64,000 nucleotides of DNA from Limnobacter parvus (GCF_024623725.1 NZ_JANKHG010000016.1:124001-188000); one strand, 5' to 3'. Counted from the stretch's first letter, positions 1 to 9,189 are shown. Program-made: numbers and translations. The notes: generated by a model not told the origin, from the sequence alone.

Positions 1-2
1 TG

Positions 3-3000
3 GGCACCATGACTGAAATCAACGACCACTTGAAGTTGATTTACGCCCGTGCCGCCCACCTGCATTGCCGCCAGTGCGGCCAGTGGGTGCGTGAAGACAC
101 GGTGGCCACCATCAAACAATCGATACTCGACAAAGCCGCCGCGCAAAACGATGCCCGTTTGGTGATTACCTTCCCAGTGCGCGTGCCCGCCAAGTTTACA
201 TCGCAAGAAATTGAAGACTTTTTGAGCGCTCAAGGCTACACCCGCATACACCGCGAAACACCCATTAAAAAAGGCCGCACTGTGGTTGAAAAACTGCTGG
301 ATGTGGTGCAAGACCGCTTCCGCGTGGCGGGCGTAGAGGAAAGCCGTTTTAGCGACGCAGTGGCCAGTGCCCTGCACCGTGGCAAGGGCAAGGTGAATGT
401 GTTTGCCTTGCCTGAAGAGGGTGGCGAAGAGCAAGAACCTTGGCGCTATTCTGAAGGGTTGCACTGCGCCACCTGCGACCTGGATTATTCAAGCCCCTTG
501 CCCAGCCACTTCAGCTTTAATTCACCGCTGGGTGCTTGCGACACCTGCCGTGGTTTTGGCCGGGTTGTTGGTATTGATTATGGCCTGGTAGTGCCCGATG
601 AAAACAAATCGCTGGAAGAGGGGGCCATTAAGCCCTGGACCACAGAAAGCTTCAAAAGCTGCCAGAAAGACCTGGTGCGCTTTGCGAAAAAACGCGGCAT
701 TGCCACCAACATTGCCTACAAGCACTTGCCCGAAGAACACAAGCTGTGGGTGATTGAAGGCGATGCGAATTTCGATGGCAATTGGGAAGGCAATTTGTTT
801 TACGGCGTGGCCCGTTATTTCGAATGGCTTGAAAGCCGCACCTACAAAATGCATGTGCGGGTAATGTTGAGCAAATACCGTAGCTACACGCCCTGTGGCA
901 ATTGCGGTGGCGCGCGCTTAAAGCCCGATTCACTGCTGTGGAAATTGCCCAGCGAGAATACCAAATACAGCATTCACGAAATTATGCAAATGCCGCTGCT
1001 CAAGGTGGCGCAACTTTTCAAGAACTTGCAACTACCCGGCGCTTTGGATGAAGCCAGCGATTTGGTGCTGCAAGAAATTCGCACCCGCCTGGGCTTTCTC
1101 ATTCAAGTGGGCTTGGGGTATTTAACTTTAGACCGCCAAAGCAGAACGCTAAGTGGCGGTGAAGTACAACGCATCAATTTAACCACCGCGCTGGGCAGTT
1201 CACTGGTGAATACCCTGTTTGTGCTGGACGAACCCTCGGTAGGCCTGCACCCCCGCGATATTGCGCGCGTGGCCCAAGCCATGCAACGCTTGAAAGAAGC
1301 AGGCAATACTTTGGTTGTAGTGGAGCACGACCCCCAATTAATGAACCAGGCCGACCGGCTTGTGGACATTGGCCCCGGCCCGGGTGTTGCTGGTGGCAAC
1401 ATTGTGTTTGATGGAGCACCCGCCAGCATTTCGAAATCGAATTCGCTAACAGCCCGCTACTTGAAAGGCGAGCTAAAGGTGGTGGAAAAAACCAAGCCGC
1501 TGGGTGATGCAAAAGAACACATCACCTTAACCGGTGTGCGCGCCAACAACCTGAAAAATATCGACTTCAACTTGCCGTTGAACCGTTTGGTGGTGCTTAC
1601 TGGTGTTTCAGGTTCAGGCAAAAGTACTTTGGTGCAAGACGTACTGGTGCCCGCCATTAAAAAAATCAAAGGCGAGCCCACTGAAGCCCCCGGCGAATTT
1701 GAGTCAATTGAAGGTGTTGAACACATTGCCCAATTGGCCTTTGTGGACCAAAGCCCGATTGGCAAAACCACGCGAAGCAACCCAGCCAGTTATGTGGGCG
1801 CATTCGATGAATTGCGCAAACTGTTTTCTAAAACCAAAATAGCAGTGGAACGCGATTACAAGCCCGGCTTTTTCAGCTTCAACAGCGGCGATGGCCGCTG
1901 CCCCATGTGCGGTGGCAATGGCTTTGAACATGTTGAAATGCAATTTTTAAGCGACGTGTATTTGCGCTGCGGCGAATGCAATGGCACACGCTACCGGCCA
2001 GAAGCATTAGAGGTAACACTGGAGCGCAAAGGCCAAGTGCTGAACATGGCCCAGGTGCTGGAATTAACTGTAGACCAGGCGCTTGATTTATTCGAGAAAG
2101 ACACTGCCTTGCTAAAAACCCTGCAACCGCTGGCGCAGGTGGGTTTGAATTATTTACGCCTTGGCCAGCCTGTGCCCACCCTAAGCGGTGGTGAAGCGCA
2201 GCGCTTAAAATTGGCGGGCTTTTTAGCCAAGCTAAAGCCCACCGCAAGTGGCCAAAAAGTGGCCCAGCGTGGCGATTTGTTTGTGTTTGATGAGCCCACC
2301 ACCGGCCTGCATTTCGACGACGTGGCCAAGCTAATGCGTTCACTGCGCCTGCTGCAGGAAGCCGGGCACAGCGTGCTGATTGTTGAGCACAACTTGGATG
2401 TAATTTGCGCCGCCGATTGGCTGGTCGATTTGGGCCCCGAAGCGGGCGAATACGGCGGTGAACTGGTGGCCCAAGGCACGCCTGAACAAGTGGCCAAAAT
2501 AAAGACAAGCCACACAGGTATTGCCATTAAGCAATACCTGGCGCAAATCAATTTGCTGGAAGCGGCTGATCTAAATAAAGGAAACAGTGAGCACTTGGTG
2601 GCTGAAGCCGCGGCGTTGTATGGGCTGAACACAGCACACAGCAGGCGTGGCCTTACCGACGGCATCGAAATTCTTCATGCGCGTGAACACAATTTAAAAA
2701 ACGTCAGCTTGACCATTCCGCGTGAAAAAATGACCGTGATTACCGGGCCTTCCGGCAGTGGAAAATCTACATTGGCATTCGACATTTTGTTCAACGAAGG
2801 CCAGCGCCGTTACCTTGAAAGTTTGAACGCTTATGCACGCCAGTTTGTGCAGCCCGCTGCAAAGCCTGATGTGGATGCAATTTTTGGTATTCCACCCACG
2901 GTGGCCATTGAACAACGCACAAGCCGTGGTGGCCGCAAAAGCACGGTGGCCACGGTAACCGAGGTGTACCACTTCCTGCGCTTGCTGTTTGTAAAGCTGG

Positions 3001-5315
3001 GCATTCAGCATTGCCCCACCTGCGAAGTACCCATTGCCCCGCAGAGCATGGACAGCATGCTGGCGCAAATTATGCAGCACTACAAAGGGCAGGAAATTAC
3101 ACTGCTGGCCCCCTTGGTGCAGGGCCGAAAAGGCATTTACAACGAAATTGCCAAGTGGGCTGTAGACCGTGGCTATGAACGCCTGCGCGTAGATGGTGAA
3201 TATGTGCCCACCAACCCCTGGCCCAAGCTGGCCCGCTACCAAGAACACCACATTGAATTGCCCGTTAAAACGCTGAGTATTCAAGCCAAGGGCGAGAAAG
3301 AACTGCGTGAAGTGTTGGCGCTTGCGCTTGAATACGGCAAAGGCACCGTGATGGTGGAAGCACTTGGCAAGAAAGGTGAATCACCTTCAATCCGCTTTTA
3401 TTCCACCAAGCGCGCTTGCCCAAGTTGTGCACGCAGCTTCCCGGAACTGGACCCACGCCTGTTCAGCTACAACAGCAAACACGGCTGGTGCGCCAGTTGC
3501 TTTGGTGTGGGCGAAGAAGTGGAAGGCTTTGATGCTGAAACCACCGGCGAAGAAGGCAAGTGGCTTTCCGAGCAAGACAAAAGTTACGAGGATGCGGCGG
3601 AGAATGCTGAGGGAACTTATTTGGCCAATGCGTTGCGTGAAAGCGCGGTGTGCGCTTCCTGCAATGGCCAACGCCTGAACCCTACCGCACTGGCGGTGAA
3701 ATTCAAGAACAGCAACATTGCTGAACTGGCCGACCAAACCGTAAGCGATGCATTGCAGTGGGTGGACCAGCTTGAACTGGACGAACGCCAAACCGCCATT
3801 GCCAAAGACATTCGAATTGAAATGGCCGGGCGCTTGAAATTTCTGAAGCAAGTGGGGCTGGATTATTTGCACTTGAACCGCAGCGCACCCACGCTAAGCG
3901 GCGGTGAAGCACAGCGCATACGCCTGGCTTCGCAACTGGGCACCAACTTGCGCGGTGTGTGCTATGTGCTGGACGAACCCACCATTGGCTTACATACCCG
4001 CGACAATCACCGCCTGCTGGATGCGCTTGAAGAACTGCGCGCCAAAGGCAACACGCTGGTAATTGTTGAACACGACATTGACACCATGCAGCGCGCCGAC
4101 AGGCTAGTTGACATTGGCCCCGGCGCTGGCAAACTGGGTGGCGAAATTATTTCTCAAGGTACGGTGGCTGAAGTAACAGCAGACAAGAATTCGCTAACAG
4201 GCCGGTATTTGAAAAACCCAATTCCGCACTTGTTGCAGCCCAAGCGCCCTGTTGAAAAAGAAACTCCGCGCCTAAGAATCAAGGGCGCAAAACTGCACAA
4301 CATCACTGGCCTGAATGTGGACATTCCACTGGGCCGCTTGGTGGCCATTACCGGTGTTTCAGGCAGTGGAAAATCTACCTTGGCGCGCGACATTTTATTG
4401 GCCAACATGCGCCAGTATGTGTTGAACCAAAACAAGAAAGGAAAGCCCACGCACAACTGGTTTGCCTGCGATGAAATTGTGGGTGCTGAACAAGTAGCCC
4501 GTGTATTGGAAGTAGACCAAACCCCAATTGGCAAAACCCCGCGCAGTTGCCCCGCCACCTACATTGGCTTTTGGAATCGAATTCGCAATGTACTGGCCGA
4601 TACCATTGAAGCCCGCATGCGCGGCTTTGCGGCCAACCGCTTCAGCTTCAATGCCGGGCCGGGCCGCTGCCCAGTGTGCGACGGCCAAGGCATGCAAACC
4701 ATTGAAATGAACTTCCTGCCCGATGTAAAAGTAGTGTGTGAAGCCTGCCGTGGCAAACGCTTCAACCCTGAAACATTGCAGGTAACCTGGCGTGACAAAA
4801 CCGCCGCGGAAATTCTGAACATGAGCTGCTCAGAAGCCGCTCCGTTTTTTGAAGCGCACCCCGCCATTGCGCAGGCGCTGCAACTGCTGAACGACGTGGG
4901 TTTGGGCTACCTGACCATAGGCCAACCCAGCCCCACGCTAAGCGGCGGCGAGGCACAGCGAATCAAGCTGGTGACTGAGCTGGTGAAGGTGCGCGAAAAC
5001 AAAGCCGGTGTGCAAATGAGCCCACCCACCTTGTATGTGCTAGACGAACCCACCGTGGGCCTGCACATGAACGATGTGGAAAAGCTGATTGCTGTGCTGC
5101 ACCGGCTGGTAGACGCAGGCCACACCGTGGTGGTGATTGAACACGATTTGGACTTGATTGCCCAGGCCGACTGGGTAATCGACATGGGTCCGGAAGCTGG
5201 CATAGGCGGTGGCCAACTGGTGGCGCAGGGCAGCCCGCAACAACTGGCCAAAATGAAGGGAAAGAAAGCCGGGCACACCACACAGGCCATGGCTGCTTTT
5301 TACTCGGTGCGGTGA
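3..5315 (+). CDS. uvrA: UvrA excinuclease subunit A, tandem double-length form (5' partial)
   Basis: DNA-damage recognition ATPase of nucleotide excision repair, acting with UvrB and UvrC. The reading frame is already open at the window edge, so the true start lies upstream; the visible part is 1770 residues against about 940 for a usual UvrA. Counting from the Met at position 9, Walker A motifs of the G-x-SGSGKST type lie near residues 532, 912 and 1449. LSGGE signatures lie near 381, 725, 1296 and 1644, the last three as LSGGEAQR, each followed by a VLDEP or VFDEP Walker B. Several CxxC zinc modules accompany them. This is two UvrA units in one chain, with the first Walker A upstream of the window. 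The C-terminal unit is closer to the canonical sequence; the N-terminal unit is more divergent (LSGGEVQR, DEPSVGLH). Double-length UvrA proteins are known in betaproteobacteria. The stop codon overlaps the promoter-like box of the next gene. Confidence 0.95.
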   Translation, partial: GTMTEINDHLKLIYARAAHLHCRQCGQWVREDTVATIKQSILDKAAAQNDARLVITFPVRVPAKFTSQEIEDFLSAQGYTRIHRETPIKKGRTVVEKLLDVVQDRFRVAGVEESRFSDAVASALHRGKGKVNVFALPEEGGEEQEPWRYSEGLHCATCDLDYSSPLPSHFSFNSPLGACDTCRGFGRVVGIDYGLVVPDENKSLEEGAIKPWTTESFKSCQKDLVRFAKKRGIATNIAYKHLPEEHKLWVIEGDANFDGNWEGNLFYGVARYFEWLESRTYKMHVRVMLSKYRSYTPCGNCGGARLKPDSLLWKLPSENTKYSIHEIMQMPLLKVAQLFKNLQLPGALDEASDLVLQEIRTRLGFLIQVGLGYLTLDRQSRTLSGGEVQRINLTTALGSSLVNTLFVLDEPSVGLHPRDIARVAQAMQRLKEAGNTLVVVEHDPQLMNQADRLVDIGPGPGVAGGNIVFDGAPASISKSNSLTARYLKGELKVVEKTKPLGDAKEHITLTGVRANNLKNIDFNLPLNRLVVLTGVSGSGKSTLVQDVLVPAIKKIKGEPTEAPGEFESIEGVEHIAQLAFVDQSPIGKTTRSNPASYVGAFDELRKLFSKTKIAVERDYKPGFFSFNSGDGRCPMCGGNGFEHVEMQFLSDVYLRCGECNGTRYRPEALEVTLERKGQVLNMAQVLELTVDQALDLFEKDTALLKTLQPLAQVGLNYLRLGQPVPTLSGGEAQRLKLAGFLAKLKPTASGQKVAQRGDLFVFDEPTTGLHFDDVAKLMRSLRLLQEAGHSVLIVEHNLDVICAADWLVDLGPEAGEYGGELVAQGTPEQVAKIKTSHTGIAIKQYLAQINLLEAADLNKGNSEHLVAEAAALYGLNTAHSRRGLTDGIEILHAREHNLKNVSLTIPREKMTVITGPSGSGKSTLAFDILFNEGQRRYLESLNAYARQFVQPAAKPDVDAIFGIPPTVAIEQRTSRGGRKSTVATVTEVYHFLRLLFVKLGIQHCPTCEVPIAPQSMDSMLAQIMQHYKGQEITLLAPLVQGRKGIYNEIAKWAVDRGYERLRVDGEYVPTNPWPKLARYQEHHIELPVKTLSIQAKGEKELREVLALALEYGKGTVMVEALGKKGESPSIRFYSTKRACPSCARSFPELDPRLFSYNSKHGWCASCFGVGEEVEGFDAETTGEEGKWLSEQDKSYEDAAENAEGTYLANALRESAVCASCNGQRLNPTALAVKFKNSNIAELADQTVSDALQWVDQLELDERQTAIAKDIRIEMAGRLKFLKQVGLDYLHLNRSAPTLSGGEAQRIRLASQLGTNLRGVCYVLDEPTIGLHTRDNHRLLDALEELRAKGNTLVIVEHDIDTMQRADRLVDIGPGAGKLGGEIISQGTVAEVTADKNSLTGRYLKNPIPHLLQPKRPVEKETPRLRIKGAKLHNITGLNVDIPLGRLVAITGVSGSGKSTLARDILLANMRQYVLNQNKKGKPTHNWFACDEIVGAEQVARVLEVDQTPIGKTPRSCPATYIGFWNRIRNVLADTIEARMRGFAANRFSFNAGPGRCPVCDGQGMQTIEMNFLPDVKVVCEACRGKRFNPETLQVTWRDKTAAEILNMSCSEAAPFFEAHPAIAQALQLLNDVGLGYLTIGQPSPTLSGGEAQRIKLVTELVKVRENKAGVQMSPPTLYVLDEPTVGLHMNDVEKLIAVLHRLVDAGHTVVVIEHDLDLIAQADWVIDMGPEAGIGGGQLVAQGSPQQLAKMKGKKAGHTTQAMAAFYSVR

Positions 5316-5385
5316 ACTTTCACTGCACCACGGCTACTTAGGGTTCCTTACGGTGTATTGAACCCTTGTTAGCGAGCCAACCAAA
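5307..5385 (+). repeat. Duplicated upstream region, copy 1 (includes the end of uvrA)
   Basis: About 79 bp ending at the start codon at 5386 match 7063-7140, which ends at the start codon at 7141. Long shared blocks include the GGTGCGGTGAACTT, CACTGCACCA, GGTTCCTTAC and TTAGCGAGCCA stretches. The similarity reaches back into the last codons of uvrA, so the duplicated unit seems to have included the uvrA 3' end, the promoter region and the whole following gene. Confidence 0.85.
5313..5340 (+). promoter_or_regulatory. HrpL-box-like promoter, TGAACT-N15-CTACTTA
   Basis: The pattern TGAACT-N15-CTACTTA ends 45 bp before the start codon at 5386. It overlaps the uvrA stop codon. The same arrangement stands before the other effector-like genes of the window, and the best copies match the HrpL consensus GGAACC-N15/16-CCACNNA. 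This copy departs at the first base of each half. Use as a promoter is inferred. Confidence 0.5.
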
Positions 5386-7032
5386 ATGCCTACGCCCCTT
5401 GACCTGCGCGAATTCGCCGCCGCATTGCCTGAACAAAACTTAAGTCCCCGCAGCCTTACCACCAGCGTGTGCAGCAGCATAACCACGGCCGTGGCGGCGT
5501 TTGCCCAAGCGTTGCCCCATGCCAGGTACACCATCGACCCCGCAGTGCTGCAACGGGTGGTGGGCGACTACCTGGAAACACACCCCACCCACAACAAGGC
5601 TTTGAATTTGATGGTGACGGAGCTGGACGACACATGCCGCGTGGATTACTACGAGATGTGTTACGGAACAGACAATAGCCAACAAGGAAAATTCGAGTTT
5701 ATTCCGCAGCTAGGCCGACGTGAATTGGTGGATGGAAAATTTACCTGTGCCGACGGAGCAGTTTATGAAGGTAAATTGCAATATGTTGAGCAGTTGAACG
5801 GCATGTACTTGGTGGATGGAAAAATAACTTTTCCAAGCGGCAACGTTAACGAAGGCAAGTGGCAGTATGTCGAGCAGTTGAAAGGCATGTACTTGGTGGA
5901 TGGAAAATTAACTTTTCCAAGCGGCGAGGTTCAAATAGGCAAGCGGCAGTATGTCGAGCAGTTGAAAGACATGTGCTTGATGGATGGAAAAATAACTTTT
6001 CCAAGTGGCGAGGTTGAGAAAGGCAGGCGGCAGTATGTTGAGCAGTTGAAAAACATGTACTTGGTGGATGGCGAGTGGCGCGACGTAGCTGGAATTGTCA
6101 ATGTTGGCAAGAAACATTATGTGGAGGAGGCAAACGGAATGTGCATCAAGAGTGGCCGGTTGATCTTCCCTGATGGGCAAATTGACGAAAGCCCAGAGTT
6201 TCGATATATCAGTCAATTGAATTTAACCTGCATGACCAGCGGTAAACGCACCATGCCCAATGGCGATGTTTACTCAGACACCTTTGCGTATGTGCCCGGC
6301 ATGGATAAAAATTCCCAACTGGTCAACGGCACGCTAACCTACTCCACTGGTCGTTCTGAAACTGGCGAATTTGCCTACATTCCCCAACTGAAGAGCATGA
6401 AGCTGGTGAACGGTACCACCAAAAATGCGGAAGGCGAAGTGGTAAGGCAGGGGCGGCGTGAATACGTGCCGCAGAAAAACGGCATGATGCTGATTGAAGG
6501 TTTAAGCGTGTTTCCCGACGGTACACGGCAAGAAGGCACCCGCAGCTATGTGCCCGAATTAAATGAAGTGGTTCTAACCGCGGGTAGCATTACCCAAGGC
6601 AATAAAATACAAATCGGCACTTGGGCGTATAGCCAGTATGAAGGGCGCATGGTGTTTACACCCACACCACCCAAACCAAAGCTGCCGCAACATGTTCGCA
6701 ATCAAATTCAAAGCGCGGTGCAAGAACTCGTTCGCATTCAACACCGATTTGATTCAACAGGCAAATACAACGGCAGCGCCGCCATGTTGAATACCGCTGC
6801 CCAGCAGCTTGCATTGGCGCAAAACCCGGAACAGTACACCAACGCCCTGCAAAACTTCAATGCCCAGTACAAAACCCTGACCCGCGAACTCAGCCTGCTA
6901 ACCCACCCCGACAAAGTAGGAAACTATTCTGCCCATATTCATGGGCCTGCTTTGCAGCAATTGGCCAGCCTGCGCGAAAGCATTGATGGGCAGGTGAACC
7001 GGTGGAAGCTGGCCACGGTCGATTGGAGTTAA
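5386..7032 (+). CDS. MORN-like repeat protein with C-terminal J-domain-like region
   Basis: The function is unknown. The 548 residues have three parts. Residues 1 to about 120 are a non-repetitive N-terminal region without a Sec signal peptide. The middle, to about residue 420, is built from 28-residue repeats of the type EGKWQYVEQL followed by a short turn and a VDGK-TFPSG segment, resembling MORN repeats. The C-terminal helical region carries HPD at residues 507-509, placed as in a J-domain between two helices (LSLLTHPDK). A J-domain would suggest contact with an Hsp70/DnaK chaperone, possibly in another cell. The gene is a paralog of the one at 7141 and shares its upstream region. I think it is an exported effector-like protein because of the promoter box and the eukaryotic-like parts, but no secretion signal can be proven by reading. 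Confidence 0.8.
   Translation: MPTPLDLREFAAALPEQNLSPRSLTTSVCSSITTAVAAFAQALPHARYTIDPAVLQRVVGDYLETHPTHNKALNLMVTELDDTCRVDYYEMCYGTDNSQQGKFEFIPQLGRRELVDGKFTCADGAVYEGKLQYVEQLNGMYLVDGKITFPSGNVNEGKWQYVEQLKGMYLVDGKLTFPSGEVQIGKRQYVEQLKDMCLMDGKITFPSGEVEKGRRQYVEQLKNMYLVDGEWRDVAGIVNVGKKHYVEEANGMCIKSGRLIFPDGQIDESPEFRYISQLNLTCMTSGKRTMPNGDVYSDTFAYVPGMDKNSQLVNGTLTYSTGRSETGEFAYIPQLKSMKLVNGTTKNAEGEVVRQGRREYVPQKNGMMLIEGLSVFPDGTRQEGTRSYVPELNEVVLTAGSITQGNKIQIGTWAYSQYEGRMVFTPTPPKPKLPQHVRNQIQSAVQELVRIQHRFDSTGKYNGSAAMLNTAAQQLALAQNPEQYTNALQNFNAQYKTLTRELSLLTHPDKVGNYSAHIHGPALQQLASLRESIDGQVNRWKLATVDWS
5767..6102 (+). repeat. Four tandem 84-bp coding repeats
   Basis: Units start at 5767, 5851, 5935 and 6019. Each encodes one 28-residue MORN-like repeat. 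The first three are nearly identical at the DNA level, while the fourth is diverged in its second half. This points to recent expansion or gene conversion. The paralog at 7141 has the same 28-residue period from 7516, but its DNA copies are less alike. Confidence 0.85.
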
Positions 7033-7062
7033 GACCGGAACCACATTGCCGCTTTCACACTG

Positions 7063-7140
7063 GTGCGGTGAACTTCCACTGCACCAGGGCTACCTAAGGT
7101 TCCTTACTGAGTATTGAACTCTAATTAGCGAGCCACCAAC
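7063..7140 (+). repeat. Duplicated upstream region, copy 2
   Basis: This is the second copy of the block at 5307-5385. It still carries the last bases of uvrA, including its TGA, although no uvrA lies immediately upstream here. This fixes the direction of the event: the locus beside uvrA is the parent arrangement and this copy is derived. Confidence 0.85.
7069..7096 (+). promoter_or_regulatory. HrpL-box-like promoter, TGAACT-N15-CTACCTA
   Basis: TGAACT-N15-CTACCTA ends 44 bp before the start codon at 7141. It is the duplicated partner of the box at 5313, so it is not independent evidence, but the half-sites and the 15-bp spacer have both been kept. Confidence 0.45.
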
Positions 7141-8610
7141 ATGACCATGCCCCCTGTTCTGCGCAAATTCGCCACTGTATTGCTTGCACAAAACTTAAGA
7201 CCACACAGCCAGAAAGCGGTGTGTGGCCGCATCACTGCTGCTGTGGCGGCATGTGCCCAAAAATCGCCGAATGTTAAGTACACCATCGACCCCACAGTAC
7301 TTCAACGGGTGGTGGGTGAGTATTTGCAAACTCACCCCACCCCCAAACCCTTGGTTTTGACCGTGACAGATCTGGGTGATACATGCCATGTTGAATATCA
7401 CGACATGTGTTACGGAACAAATAGAAACGAACAAGGGAAATTTGAATTCATCCCGCAGTTAGGCAAGCGTGAATTGGTGGACGGGAAATATACCTCCGCC
7501 ACGGGAGCGATTTATGAAGGCAAATGGCAGTATGTCGAGCAGTTGAAAAGCATGCACCTGTTGAATGGAAGCAAAATCAGTTCCAGCGGGAGTACTTACA
7601 TCGGCAAATGGCAGTATGTCGAGCAATTAAAAGAAGTGTGTTTAGTTGAGGGAAAAGCACTTTATTCCAACGGGAGTTCTTATGACGGCCAATGGCAGTA
7701 TATCGAGCAGATGAAAAGCATGCACTTGGTGGATGGGAAAGTGACTTACATTACCGGTAAGGTTGTAGAGGGAAAGCGGCAGTATGTTGAGCAGTTTAAG
7801 GCCATGTGTTTGATAGAGGGAGAAGCAACTCTTCCCAATGGCGATGTTTATTCAGGCACCTTTGCATATGTGCCCGGTGTGGATAAAAACACCCAGCTGA
7901 TTAACGGAACGCTAACCTATTCCATCGGCCGTTCCGAAACTGGCGAATTTGCCTACATTCCCCAACTAAACGGCATGAAGCTGGTAAACGGCGCCACCAA
8001 AGACTACATGGGCGACGTTTGGTTCCAGGGGCGGCGTGAATACGTGCCGCAGATAAACGGCATGGCGTTGATGGAAGGTTTAAGCGTATCTCCCGACGGC
8101 ACCCGGCAAGAAGGCACCTACAGCTATGTGCCTGAACTGAATGAAGTGGTGTTAACTGCCGGCAGCATTACACAAGGCGACGATGTGCAAACCGGCACGT
8201 GGGCCTACTGCCACTATCAAGAGCGCATGGTGTTTACACCCCCACCGCCTAAACTAGAGTTGCCGCAATATGTTTGCAATCAAATTCAAAGTTCGGTTCA
8301 AGAACTGGTTCGTATTCAACGCCGGTTCGATACAACTGGTAAGTACAGCAACAGCGCCGCCAAGCTGAACACCGCTGCCCAGCAAGCTCTGCTGGCGCAT
8401 AACCCGGAACAGTACGACATGGCCTTGCAAGGCTTCACTGCCCAGTACAAAAAGGTTACTCGTGAACTTAGTTTGCTTACCCACCCCGACAAAATACAAA
8501 ACTATTCTGCCGACATTCATGGTGCCGCCTTGCAAAAATTGGCCGACCTGCGCGAAAGCATTGGCGGGCAGGTGAGCCGATGGAGCATGGCGACAGACGA
8601 TTGGCGTTGA
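7141..8610 (+). CDS. MORN-like repeat protein with C-terminal J-domain-like region (paralog)
   Basis: At 489 residues this is the shorter paralog of the protein at 5386, with the same plan. It has an N-terminal region with the conserved IDPTVLQRVVGEYL segment, then 28-residue repeats (IGKWQYVEQLKEVCLVEGK type), then a stretch of FAYIPQLNG-like repeats. A helical C-terminus follows with HPD at residues 448-450. It has fewer repeats than the first copy, which explains most of the length difference. Its start codon follows the duplicated leader at the same distance. Two terminator-like hairpins lie downstream, so the gene probably forms a one-gene transcript. No enzymatic motif is visible. The role is inferred to be effector-like, as for the first copy. 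Confidence 0.8.
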   Translation: MTMPPVLRKFATVLLAQNLRPHSQKAVCGRITAAVAACAQKSPNVKYTIDPTVLQRVVGEYLQTHPTPKPLVLTVTDLGDTCHVEYHDMCYGTNRNEQGKFEFIPQLGKRELVDGKYTSATGAIYEGKWQYVEQLKSMHLLNGSKISSSGSTYIGKWQYVEQLKEVCLVEGKALYSNGSSYDGQWQYIEQMKSMHLVDGKVTYITGKVVEGKRQYVEQFKAMCLIEGEATLPNGDVYSGTFAYVPGVDKNTQLINGTLTYSIGRSETGEFAYIPQLNGMKLVNGATKDYMGDVWFQGRREYVPQINGMALMEGLSVSPDGTRQEGTYSYVPELNEVVLTAGSITQGDDVQTGTWAYCHYQERMVFTPPPPKLELPQYVCNQIQSSVQELVRIQRRFDTTGKYSNSAAKLNTAAQQALLAHNPEQYDMALQGFTAQYKKVTRELSLLTHPDKIQNYSADIHGAALQKLADLRESIGGQVSRWSMATDDWR

Positions 8611-8643
8611 AGCGCCTAGGGTAAACCCTAGGTGCTTGTTTTT
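8611..8643 (+). terminator. Rho-independent terminator after the second MORN/J gene
   Basis: An 11-bp stem (8611-8621 with 8626-8636, one G-T pair) closes a TAAA loop and is followed by TGTTTTT. It begins directly after the stop codon at 8610. Confidence 0.85.
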
Positions 8644-8668
8644 GTGAAGTATTTTGTTTGAACGTGCT

Positions 8669-8696
8669 GGAACTTTTGTAAAAAAAAAGTTCCTCA
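8669..8696 (+). promoter_or_regulatory. Possible weak HrpL-box-like promoter, GGAACT-N15-TTCCTCA
   Basis: GGAACT has the right -35 form, and position 4 (C) and position 7 (A) of the -10 part fit, but the key A at position 3 is missing. The start codon at 8750 lies 53 bp further on. The same bases form an inverted repeat (GGAACTTTT with AAAAGTTCC, 8669-8693), so the resemblance may be accidental. Confidence 0.2.
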
Positions 8697-8697
8697 A

Positions 8698-8719
8698 AGC
8701 ATAAGGCTTATGCTTTTTT
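8698..8719 (+). terminator. Second terminator-like hairpin
   Basis: AGCATAA and TTATGCT pair around a GGC loop and are followed by six T. Together with the hairpin at 8611 it gives a tandem stop before the next unit, unless transcription of that unit starts upstream at 8669, in which case it would be a leader attenuator. Confidence 0.55.
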
Positions 8720-8749
8720 CACATGCACGCAAACTAAAAAGGAAAGTAC

Positions 8750-9169
8750 ATGAGTGGTCCCGGCAAAGTAGTTGGCACTTCAGGCAACACCCGAGAACAG
8801 CTTTCTGTGGTCGCTAACGAAACATCCATTTCCAAGCATGGTGAACAGTTATGGAAACATCTCAGCAAAGATTTGCGTAAAAACCCCTCAGCAAATTGGG
8901 AAGCGGCGCTGGCAAACTGCTTGAGTCTTTCCAAGTCACTGGTTGGGAAAGAAATACCCCCCCAACTTCTCGAAAACATTCTCGACAACTTCGAAATGCT
9001 CGAAAAAACGCTTTTGGGTTCGAAAATTGGCCCCAAAGAAAAACATGACGAAATTGCTTCGAAAATTCAGAATGATTTGTTGGTATGTCGAATTGATGTA
9101 AAGACCAAACCAGAAGGTCTGGAAGTGATGATGGAAGAAGTACGAAAAAATTCAGACCAACAACAATAA
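8750..9169 (+). CDS. Small helical protein upstream of the giant protein; possible chaperone
   Basis: The family is not recognised. The 139 residues are mostly predicted helix, soluble and rich in Lys and Glu, with no signal peptide and no membrane segment. The start codon has a strong AAGGAAAG ribosome site at good spacing. The gene ends 20 bp before the start of the 1406-residue protein, so the two are probably one operon. A small gene just upstream of a very large effector-like gene is the usual layout of a type III secretion chaperone and its client. That role is inferred from layout alone; no chaperone family signature could be seen. Confidence 0.65.
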   Translation: MSGPGKVVGTSGNTREQLSVVANETSISKHGEQLWKHLSKDLRKNPSANWEAALANCLSLSKSLVGKEIPPQLLENILDNFEMLEKTLLGSKIGPKEKHDEIASKIQNDLLVCRIDVKTKPEGLEVMMEEVRKNSDQQQ

Positions 9170-9189
9170 TTATTCTGGAGTGAGATGAC

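Noticed and set aside
8669-8693. The GGAACTTTT/AAAAGTTCC inverted repeat as a terminator
   Set aside because: It has no T tract after the second arm, and a strong terminator already stands at 8611. It is kept only as a weak promoter-box candidate.
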